A stretch of 5,676 nucleotides of DNA from Candidatus Altimarinota bacterium (GTDB lineage Bacteria > Patescibacteriota > Gracilibacteria > BD1-5 > UBA6164), in NCBI GenBank assembly GCA_027066255.1, contig JAMOOA010000151.1, positions 1-5,676 on the forward strand. Direction: 5' to 3'. The notes under the pieces are model-generated. The model saw nothing but the letters and a program-made list of their open reading frames with translations. It had not been told where the DNA came from and did not search any database. Shown here one piece after another: positions 1-5,676 of the stretch (its first letter is position 1; every line of letters starts with the position of its first letter). A program made the position numbers and the translations under genes.

Positions 1-49
1 TCCAAACAGTGTGTTTAAAATTTGTATCAAAATTCGAAAATATCTTCAT
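1..49 (-). CDS. Possible start of a hypothetical gene, cut by the left edge
   Basis: An ATG at 49-47 on the minus strand opens a reading frame that stays open for 16 codons to the window edge, starting MKIFSNFDTNFK. It lies 78 bases downstream of the glyA stop on the same strand, so it could be the next gene of that transcript or have its own promoter (a possible -10 lies at 100-95). The hydrophilic start with regular codon use looks protein-like, but 16 codons are too few to prove coding or to name a family. No Shine-Dalgarno sequence is seen before the ATG. Confidence 0.4.
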   Translation of the reverse strand, partial: MKIFSNFDTNFKHTVW

Positions 50-54
50 ACAGA

Positions 55-70
55 TTTCTAATTTTAGAAA
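55..70. repeat. Small hairpin, 6-bp stem
   Basis: TTTCTA (55-60) and TAGAAA (65-70) are perfect inverted arms around a 4-base loop. It sits between the glyA stop and the possible gene starting at 49. No clear U-run follows on the minus strand, so a terminator role is not supported. In such AT-rich DNA this may be chance. Confidence 0.25.
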
Positions 71-94
71 AAGTATAATTACTCTTCTTTTTAA

Positions 95-122
95 ATTATA
101 TAGAAATTCTGCTAAAAATCAA
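95..122 (-). promoter_or_regulatory. Weak candidate promoter for the gene at the left edge
   Basis: On the minus strand a perfect TATAAT (100-95) lies 16 bases downstream of TTGATT (122-117, four of six matches to TTGACA). Transcription would begin near 88 and run into the frame opening at 49. The TATAAT match is perfect but such strings are common in this AT-rich background. Confidence 0.25.
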
Positions 123-127
123 GTCTC

Positions 128-1372
128 CTAGCTATAGATTGGGAATCTTTTACTTAAGTCAAGGATTCTCTTTTTCAGCTTTCCTAGCTCCTCTTCATTT
201 GTATATTTCTTAAGAGCCTGAACAAATATATCTGCTATTTCTTCCATTTCAGGTTCCTTCATCCCTCTTGTTGTTGCTGCAGGAGTTCCTATACGAATAC
301 CTGATGGGTTCATCGGTGGTCTCTCATCATAAGGAACCATATTTTTATTAGTAGAAAGCCCTACTGTCTCAAGAGCTTTTTCTGCATCCTTTCCAGTTAC
401 TCCGTAACTTGCATATACATCAAGAAGTAAGAGGTGATTATCAGTTCCTCCTGATACGACTTTACATCCTTTTTCTTGAAGTACTTTCCCAAGCTTTTGG
501 GCATTTTTGATAACTTGTTTTTGATAATCTTTGAATTCTGGCCTCAGCGCTTCCGCAAATGCTACAGCTTTTCCAGCTATAAGATTCTCGTGTGGTCCTC
601 ATTGAAGTCCTGGGAACACAGCTCTTGCGAGAGCTTTTGCATGTTTTTTCTTCGACATAATCATTCCTCCCCTTGGTCCCCTGAGTGTTTTATGAGTTGT
701 GGTTGTCACCACATCACAATACGGAACTGGATTCTCCAGTATTCCTGCAGCTATGAGTCCAGCTATATGAGCTATATCAGCCATCAAGACAGCTCCAACC
801 TTGTCGGCTATCTTTCTAAATCTCTTCCAATCAAGATTGCGTGAATACGCAGAAAATCCTGCAAGAATCATTTTTGGTTTATGTTCGAGTGCTAGTCTCT
901 CCACCTCGTCCATATCTATCTCTTCTGTTTTCTTGTCGAGGAAATACGGAATAATATTATAAAGAATTCCCGAAAAGTTCATTGCGTGTCCATGAGTCAA
1001 GTGTCCTCATTGATCCAAACTCATACCAAGAACTGTATCTCCTGGATTAAGAAGTCCCATATACACAGCCATATTTGCTGGACTTCCTGAAAGTGGCTGA
1101 ACGTTTACATACTCTGCTCCAAAAAGTTCTTTTGCTCTATTAATTGCCAAATTCTCTATTTCGTCTATAATTCCACATCACCCATAATACCTCCTCCCTG
1201 GATACCCTTCTGAGTATTTGTTAGTGAGTATACTTCCATTTGCTTCAAGAACCTCTCTTGAAACATAATTCTCTGATGCTATAAGCTCTATCTCTGTTTC
1301 CTGTCTTATTGTTTCTTTTTGAATCAAATCATATAACTCTGTGTCTGTTTTTTGAAGATATTTAAAATCCAT
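128..1372 (-). CDS. glyA: Serine hydroxymethyltransferase, PLP-dependent (code 25)
   Basis: GlyA interconverts serine and glycine with tetrahydrofolate, supplying glycine and one-carbon units in the cytoplasm. The frame is 414 aa, the usual family length, ending in TAG. Family motifs appear in order: IASEN (31-35), [12 protein letters not shown] (54-65, with the general-acid Glu at 55), GGHLTHG (122-128), ADIAHIAG (197-204, PLP-ring Asp198 and His202), [13 protein letters not shown] with the PLP Schiff-base lysine at 228, LQGGP (256-260), SGGTDNH, and SGIRIGTPA with the substrate-carboxylate Arg at 360. Three codons are UGA, at residues 65, 122 and 258, and each is an invariant family glycine; under the standard code the gene would appear as four pieces. 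The ATG at 1372 is preceded three codons upstream by an in-frame TAA, which fixes the start. No close Shine-Dalgarno sequence is seen; AGAGG lies about 26 bases upstream. A 57-codon ORF ends 33 bases upstream on the same strand. Confidence 0.97.
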
Positions 1373-1405
1373 AAATCATTATTTAAAAAATATATTACCT
1401 CTTTT

Positions 1406-1579
1406 TTATCCTCTCTTAATTTCTTGAATTATTTGTGAAGTTTTTTGTATATCACAGTGAAAGTATTCCATTTGCTCAAGAGCGTTTGGTTGAAAATAGA
1501 GATTCTGACAAAAGTCATCATGCTGGAAATTTCCACCAAAAACAAATGATGCCATCAGGAGTATTTCTGTAAAGTTCAT
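1406..1579 (-). CDS. Small hypothetical protein, 57 aa, upstream of glyA
   Basis: I do not recognise this protein. The minus-strand frame starts MNFTEILLMASFVFGGNF and ends in TAA, 57 aa in all. The first 18 residues are fairly hydrophobic; the remainder is polar with scattered aromatics and three cysteines, and ends in a short likely helix rich in Ile, Gln and Lys. It contains no UGA codon, and no Shine-Dalgarno sequence is visible. An in-frame TAG lies eight codons above the ATG, so a longer form is not possible with ATG. It is followed 33 bases later by glyA on the same strand and could be co-transcribed with it. It fills the only stretch between the protease and glyA large enough for a gene. 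It may be a genuine small protein or a chance ORF; conservation would decide. Confidence 0.5.
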   Translation of the reverse strand: MNFTEILLMASFVFGGNFQHDDFCQNLYFQPNALEQMEYFHCDIQKTSQIIQEIKRG

Positions 1580-1620
1580 ATTATTATTGTCAGAAAAGAA
1601 CTAATTTTGTCGTATGTTGG

Positions 1621-1648
1621 TAGTTCATAGTATATATGTGATGAACTA
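1621..1648. promoter_or_regulatory. 8-bp palindrome around a possible -10 box
   Basis: TAGTTCAT (1621-1628) and ATGAACTA (1641-1648) are perfect inverted arms with a 12-base spacer. On the minus strand the spacer carries TATACT (1634-1629), a five-of-six match to a -10 box, which would start transcription near 1622 and read into the 57-codon ORF and glyA. No good -35 is seen. It could be an operator over a promoter, or an RNA hairpin after the protease gene; it lacks a U-run, so it is not a classical terminator. Confidence 0.4.
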
Positions 1649-1679
1649 AAGTTATATTTAATATATAGGAAATAGAGGG

Positions 1680-1695
1680 TTTATCAAAGGATAAA
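1680..1695 (-). terminator. Hairpin directly after the protease stop
   Basis: TTTATC (1680-1685) and GATAAA (1690-1695) form a perfect 6-bp stem with a 4-base loop immediately after the protease stop codon (1698-1696). The position suits transcript-end processing or weak termination. The stem is AU-rich and the following RNA (ACCCUCUAUUUCC) is not a U-run, so intrinsic termination is doubtful. Confidence 0.3.
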
Positions 1696-2970
1696 TTATT
1701 TTTTCTTTTTTTTCTCATTATATTGGTCAATAGTCAATTGTAGACTCCCTACTTCTTGAAATTGTTTTACTATCTTTTTTGCTTCTTCAAGTTGTCTATC
1801 ATATTGATTTTCATAATCCTCTTTTTCGAAGAGGATCTCTATGTCTGGAGTAATTCCATCTCCTTCTATAGATTTTCCTTTTGGAGTATACCAATTTGCA
1901 ATAGTAAGCTTTAAAAGGCTTCCACTCTTCATGTCAAATGGTTGTTGTACTGATCATTTTCCGTAGGTTTTTTCTCAGACAACTATGGCTTTATTATACT
2001 CCCTAAGAGCTCCGGCTGTTATCTCTGAAGCACTTGCTGAGTTTCCATTTACTAGAATTACTATTTTTCATTCAAAAACCCCAGTATTAGAGCTATAGTA
2101 GTTTTTATTAAAAACACTGTCTCTATACTTCGTTTGAACCAGCACTTCTCCATCAGGAATTATTTTTGAAAGTATCTCAACAGCACTTTGAAGGTATCCT
2201 CCTCCATTATCTCGAACATCTATAATAAGTTTTTGTACTTTTGATTCTTGGAGCTCCTCTAACGCTTTTATGAATTCCTGAGAAGTAGTTTCCCCATACA
2301 TATTTATAGCAATATATCAGATGTTTTCCTCAAAAACCTCTGATTCTATAGAGGGAAGAATTATTTTTTCTCTTGTTACTGAGATTTCCAGAAAATCTAA
2401 TTCCCCTTGTCTAATAATTTTAAGTAAGGCTGTCGTTCCAGCATCTCCTTTTATCTTATCAACAGCATCATAGAGATCAACTCACTCGAGTTTATTACCA
2501 TTTGCTTCTATTATTATATCTCCAGAGAACACTCCTGCTTTCTTTGCGGGTGATCATTTAAGTATTCTCTCAACCTTTACTCCCAAAGGTACTTTTTCTA
2601 CAACAGCTCCTATTCCTTCAAAATCCCCCGAAAGAACTTCTTGAAATTTCTTATTAACCTCTGGATTCATAAACTCACTGTGTTTATCTCCTAATGATTC
2701 CACTAGGCCTACTATTATTCATTCTTGTAAATCCTCTTTTTTTACTTTTTCTGCAGAATAATACTCTTGCTTTAATATACTATATACTTCCCAAAATTCC
2801 GTAAGATCAAGCTCCTCTTTGTATGTATTTTTAAGGGTTTCAGGTATTGTTGTTGGATTTTTAAACATTCATATCCCTAAGTAGTGGGAAAACAAAAGCC
2901 CTGCTGCAAAACTTGTTAAAACTATGGAGAAAACTGTTCAAAAGCTTAGTCTTTTTTTTGTTTCATTCAT
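1696..2970 (-). CDS. ctpA: Carboxyl-terminal processing protease, S41 family, membrane-anchored (code 25)
   Basis: This is a serine protease of the CtpA/CtpB/Prc family, which trims or degrades envelope proteins from the C-terminus outside the cytoplasmic membrane. The 424-aa frame has a charged N-terminus and one membrane helix at about 12-33, a helical segment at about 55-110, a PDZ domain at about 115-200 (FEGIG at 117-121, GSPAKKAG at 139-146, then GDIIIEANG), and the S41 core from about 205. The core shows IDVRDNGGGYL, then NGNSASASEI with the nucleophile Ser313, then GEKTYGKGSVQ with general-base Lys338 and Gln342. The Ser-Lys spacing of 25 matches E. coli Tsp/Prc and algal D1 protease. 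The tail ends in five lysines. Nine codons are UGA (residues 11, 34, 84, 139, 163, 218, 301, 332, 339), including conserved glycines 139, 332 and 339; they are 9 of 37 glycines by my count. Start is the ATG at 2970; an in-frame TTG four codons upstream is an alternative. The exact paralogue name (CtpA, CtpB or Prc) is not resolved. Confidence 0.95.
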
Positions 2971-3010
2971 CGTGTCGTTCAAAAATCTTAGAAATTATTT
3001 TACATATTTT

Positions 3011-3042
3011 ACTATAGCTTTTTCAGACTAAAAGCAAGTCAA
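3011..3042 (-). promoter_or_regulatory. Candidate promoter of the protease gene
   Basis: On the minus strand TATAGT (3016-3011, five of six matches to a -10 box) lies downstream of TTGACT (3042-3037, five of six matches to a -35 box). The 20-base spacer is longer than the usual 16-18, so the pairing is uncertain. Transcription would begin near 3004, giving a leader of about 35 bases before the ATG at 2970. Confidence 0.3.
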
Positions 3043-3140
3043 TGAGTTTTTAAATACTCTGTAAAAAAAATGTAAAATTATTATTTTCTCTTTAAGCCAG
3101 TCTTTTTATATAGATTTTAACAAGTTTTTTAAAACTCATT
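3041..3140. repeat. 10-bp inverted repeat with 80-base spacing
   Basis: AATGAGTTTT (3041-3050) and AAAACTCATT (3131-3140) are perfect inverted copies within the divergent promoter region. The left arm abuts the candidate -35 of the protease promoter. It could be a paired regulator site; chance is also possible in AT-rich sequence, although the GAG/CTC core makes it less trivial. Confidence 0.3.
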
Positions 3141-3222
3141 TTCTAAAGTAGCTCTATTAAAGGATTTCTTTTTTTAACAGTGGAGACTAATACTACTACT
3201 ATATTCTATATTTGTATTATAT

Positions 3223-3228
3223 TATAAT
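3223..3228 (+). promoter_or_regulatory. Candidate -10 box for the plus-strand cluster
   Basis: A perfect TATAAT lies 40 bases before the first ATG of the four-gene cluster, in the right place for its promoter. No convincing -35 is found at normal spacing, and the surrounding TA-rich sequence offers several similar hexamers. Confidence 0.3.
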
Positions 3229-3268
3229 ATATGATAGACTTTATGTGAATAATTATTTATATAGATAT

Positions 3269-3580
3269 ATGTTATTTACCTTTCTACAAAAACATAAAAA
3301 ACTCTGAGAGAAAAAGCTTCTTGTAAAAACGATGATAGAAGCTCTTAAAATCCCCTCAGATCAAAAAAAACTATACACAGAGTCTTTGGGTATACTCAAT
3401 GAAATAGAACTCAATACACTCTATTCTCACCTTGTTTCTTTTGTAAAAGAAATAGAAATGGATGAAATAGAGCAAATACACAAACAAAACTTCTCAGACA
3501 TCTCTGGAATGCAGAGAAAAGAAGCGGAAGAAAAAAAAGAAGAGATGAATAGTTTTTCGTTTTTACTTCATAATTTATAA
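3269..3580 (+). CDS. Hypothetical charged helical protein, 103 aa
   Basis: I do not recognise this family. It is the first gene of a tightly packed plus-strand cluster. Read from the ATG at 3269 it starts MLFTFLQKHKKLGEKKLL and contains one UGA, read as glycine at residue 13. The rest is rich in Glu, Lys, Leu and Ile with no membrane segment: a likely helical soluble protein, with a very charged stretch near residues 83-93 (KEAEEKKEE) and a hydrophobic tail (SFSFLLHNL). An ATG at 3332 would give an 82-aa form without any UGA, which is what a standard-code caller would choose. Neither start has a clear Shine-Dalgarno sequence; I prefer 3269 because the added 21 codons read like protein. An in-frame TAA at 3188 limits any extension. 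The next gene begins three bases after its stop. Confidence 0.7.
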
Positions 3581-3583
3581 ATC

Positions 3584-3826
3584 ATGTCTATTGAACACGC
3601 TGAAGAAATAAACTTACATATAGATACGGAAAATAAAAACCCCGATATGTGAAAATTACTCAATCTAATGAGTAAAAAAATAGAAAAAACAAATCAAAAT
3701 AGAGAGGCTCTTTGATGAGAGCAAATAAAAATCACAGAATTTTACTGAGAATTAAATACACAGCAGACAAAAGAATGTTGTGAAGTACTTAATACAGGCC
3801 TTTCATTAAATAACTTGGTAGGATAA
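3584..3826 (+). CDS. Hypothetical small helical protein, 80 aa (UGA-rich)
   Basis: I do not recognise this protein. It begins MSIEHAEEINLHID and ends NTGLSLNNLVG before TAA. Four codons are UGA, read as glycine at residues 23, 44, 45 and 55, with 44 and 45 adjacent; four of its six glycines use UGA. Because of this no standard-code ORF of useful length exists here. The composition is polar and mostly helical, with no membrane segment and no signal peptide, and a CC pair at 65-66. It starts three bases after the previous stop and ends six bases before the next ATG, so translational coupling is likely. The coding call rests on the packing, the open frame under code 25 and the fit to the same frame logic as its neighbours. 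Confidence 0.8.
3819..3823 (+). promoter_or_regulatory. Shine-Dalgarno-like site for the 464-aa gene
   Basis: TAGGA lies nine bases before the ATG at 3833, within the last codons of the preceding 80-aa gene. It is the only start in the cluster with a recognisable Shine-Dalgarno match, and it supports ATG 3833 as the true start. Confidence 0.4.
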
Positions 3827-3832
3827 AAGAAA

Positions 3833-5227
3833 ATGCAAAAATTTAAAATAGTAGCGTCAAAATCAAGTAAAAAATACAATTTGATTTTGACGTCAGAATC
3901 TGAAATTCAAGCAAGAGAACGTCTTCATAAAGAAGGCTATTCTATTTTATCAATCAAAATAGCAGACGAAAAAGAAATACAAGGGACGAAGTTTGTATTT
4001 CATGTTATTTCTGGAGAAGGGGTGAAAAAAGGGATTATTATTTGAGAAGATATATTTAAAGCATATGTAAAACTTAAAAAAGACTTAGGGTATGATGTAA
4101 AATATATATATCCAGAAGGAGATGAATCATATCTTGATGATGAGAAAAAAACACGAATAATTCATGACCTTGAACAAGGGTATAAGATAAAAATAGAATC
4201 AAAAAAACAGATAATTGTTAAAGAAAAAGAGGATATAACAGCGACCAAGGAAATAGACAACAGCTTCTATCTCAAAAAAGAACTCGATACAACCCATGAA
4301 CTTATAGAACATGTTCTTCAAAAACTACAACCCATAGTTGATAACCAAAAAGATTATAAACTTTCTCCCGAAAAAATAGAAAAATTGAGAGTTATTTATA
4401 ATAATATCACGAAACTTAAAAAATCTACTAATACAAATAAACTAAGAGAGGTTGGAGAATTAGCTCTTATGAAAATAGGAAACATAGAACTTAGCTCTTT
4501 AGAGTGAGAAAAAACAAAGGCTTCAAAGGATTTATTGAAGGAAACAAACGGGCTTCTGAGGAAAATAGGATCATGAAAACAATTTCATGAGAAGAGTAAG
4601 GATATTAACTATATTTTAGGAAATTTTATTTCAAAAATAGAAAAAAGTATTTTTTGAAAAAAAGAGAATAATTTAGAAAAAAAAGTAGAAAAAAAAGACC
4701 TTATAGATAAAGAGTCTTATTCTTTTTTAAAAACACTCCTTCTTTTAGAAAAATATACAGAAAAATTAAAAAAAAGTAATTCAGAGATACTAAAAAATAT
4801 AACAAGTATTGTTTTACCATTTGGAAAAAATATAGAAGTAAGGGACAAGCTTCTTATACGAAGAAAAGTTATCACCCAAAATATAGCACTTTTAAAAGCA
4901 AAGAAAACCTGATCTATAGGGTCTTATACAGCTGTTGTAAAATGATATAATAAAGTATTTTGAGCTATTGGAGAGATTTTTCGCTCGATAAGTAGAGTGT
5001 TACTTTATGTAGTTGTTTTCTATTCATTTCTATTTGTTACATATTTATGAGGAATAAAGCTTGGTTACACACCAATAGAGGCATCATTTCATTATCAAGG
5101 AATTTTATATTTCCTTGTTATTATACTCCTAGTAGTTCTTGGAAATATCTCAAGAGGGGTATTGATGTTTTTTATAAACTTTGTCTTTTTGTTTTTTATC
5201 TTTATATTTTCTGTAGTAAATTTCTAA
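3833..5227 (+). CDS. Membrane protein with two GspF-N-like modules, helical middle and three membrane helices
   Basis: This 464-aa protein has no function I can name. Residues 4-43 and 54-94 form two tandem modules with the same spacing: Phe, 23 residues to Ala, four to Leu, then a Gly-Tyr pair and a beta-like end (GYSILSI; GYDVKYI). The pattern resembles the short N-terminal segment of GspF/PilC inner-membrane proteins of type II secretion and type IV pili; this is pattern recognition, not a search result. Residues from about 95 to 350 are Lys/Glu-rich, probably largely helical or coiled-coil. Three membrane helices follow at about 389-405, 424-440 and 443-462. With no signal peptide the N-terminal part probably lies in the cytoplasm. 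Eight codons are UGA (residues 71, 225, 248, 275, 360, 371, 377, 406). Stop is TAA. The GspF catalytic-type helical repeats typical of full PilC are not seen, so it is not a plain PilC. The next membrane gene starts 15 bases later in the same frame. Confidence 0.92.
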
Positions 5228-5242
5228 TTTTTACCGTACAAA

Positions 5243-5676
5243 ATGAGGATAATACTTCCTTTGCTATGTTTTTCTTTCTGAACTATATTTTTTCTTTTCT
5301 TCCTTCTTCAGAAGGAAGAAAATTTGAGTATTAACGCTCAAACTTTATCATGAAATATACTTTTTGAATCTCTATTTTTTATAGTTTTAGGAGTTTTATC
5401 TTTCCTATATTTTTCAACAAAAACATCAAAAATATACAATAATGATCAAGATGAAAATACCCCATATATTAACTGGAAAAATCTTTTTAGATATATACAA
5501 AAATTTTTCCGAGAATATTTATATTATATAGGGGTTATATTCTTTTATTTAGCTCTATATTTACTATTTTTAAGTTCTGATTCGGTTAATTTTTCTTACT
5601 GTATATTTTTTTTAAATATAGTAGTTTTTTGTCTATTTTTTCTCACAAAAAAGTTTTTTATACTCCAGGATTTTTT
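5243..5676 (+). CDS. Polytopic membrane protein, cut by the right edge
   Basis: I do not recognise this protein. The frame opens with an ATG at 5243 and is still open at the window end after 144 codons. Two UGA codons are read as glycine at residues 13 and 37. It is very hydrophobic, with probable membrane helices at about 3-22, 39-57, 93-111 and 117-134, joined by a polar loop at 58-92 that contains an acidic patch (NDQDEN) and then a basic aromatic stretch. There is no visible Shine-Dalgarno sequence. It lies in the same reading frame as the preceding gene, separated by its TAA and five codons, and shares its membrane character, so the two products may work together. Phe, Leu, Ile and Tyr dominate, as expected for an AT-rich membrane protein. 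Confidence 0.85.

Larger units (their letters stand above)
2971..3268. other. Divergent intergenic region, no gene seen
   Basis: This stretch of about 300 bases separates the minus-strand protease from the plus-strand cluster and should hold promoters for both. It is extremely AT-rich, with runs of T and A. The ATGs I checked are followed almost at once by TAA or TAG on the plus strand, and I see no tRNA-like fold. It contains candidate -10 boxes on both strands and a distant inverted repeat, listed separately. Confidence 0.7.

Noticed and set aside
476..844. 122-codon plus-strand ORF
   Set aside because: It lies wholly antisense to glyA, which is identified by many family motifs; its Cys/Ser/His-rich composition is a mirror of that gene.
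128..1372. A special link between glyA and the extra glycine demand of UGA recoding
   Set aside because: glyA is a near-universal housekeeping gene, and nothing in the sequence ties it to the recoding.
128..2970. glyA and the S41 protease as pseudogenes broken by several stops
   Set aside because: All interruptions are UGA, none is UAA or UAG, no frameshift is present, and the UGAs match conserved glycines. Decay would not produce this.
2971..3268. A tRNA or structured RNA in the divergent region
   Set aside because: No cloverleaf arms, no conserved GTTCRA-like T-arm and no GC-rich stems were found; the region is nearly all A and T runs.
3833..5227. Calling the 464-aa protein PilC/GspF
   Set aside because: Only the short N-terminal pattern is similar; the long lysine-rich middle and three terminal membrane helices do not match the GspF domain layout.
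5047..5334. 95-codon plus-strand ORF
   Set aside because: It overlaps the ends of two membrane genes in another frame and is explained as their shadow; the in-frame genes under code 25 fit the sequence fully.
128..5676. UGA as tryptophan (code 4) or selenocysteine
   Set aside because: Trp is encoded by UGG in the same genes (for example residue 182 of GlyA and EFWEV in the protease), the UGA sites are glycine positions, and 27 UGAs in six genes with no SECIS-like element do not suit selenocysteine.

Overview
The window reads as bacterial DNA that uses genetic code 25, in which UGA is a glycine codon. That code is known from the Patescibacteria (CPR) lineages Gracilibacteria (BD1-5/GN02) and Absconditabacteria (SR1). 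I hand-counted 27 in-frame UGA codons in six genes. In the two recognisable genes they fall where the families require glycine, for example the YYGG and LQGGP motifs of serine hydroxymethyltransferase and the GKGSVQ motif of the S41 protease. UGG is still used for tryptophan, and every stop seen is UAA or UAG. With the standard code each gene would look like a string of broken fragments. The DNA is strongly AT-rich, with AAA- and ATA-biased codons. The sequence alone does not separate Gracilibacteria from Absconditabacteria.

The left half is on the minus strand. Read in transcription order it holds a membrane-anchored carboxyl-terminal processing protease (S41 family, 2970 to 1696), a gap of about 115 bases with a hairpin and a palindrome, a 57-codon small ORF (1579 to 1406), and glyA (1372 to 128). 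A possible further minus-strand gene begins at 49 and runs off the left edge. The protease and glyA are ordinary complete housekeeping genes once UGA is read as Gly.

A divergent intergenic region (2971-3268) separates these from a plus-strand cluster in the right half. The cluster has four genes with gaps of 3, 6 and 15 bases: a 103-aa helical charged protein, an 80-aa helical protein, a 464-aa protein and a polytopic membrane protein cut by the window end. The 464-aa protein has two tandem N-terminal modules resembling the N-terminal segment of GspF/PilC-type proteins, a long lysine-rich helical middle and three C-terminal membrane helices. I cannot assign a known function to any of the four. 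The tight packing suggests one operon for a membrane-associated system, and this is the most interesting part of the window.

No tRNA, rRNA, CRISPR array or mobile element was seen. Promoter and hairpin calls are weak because the background is so AT-rich.
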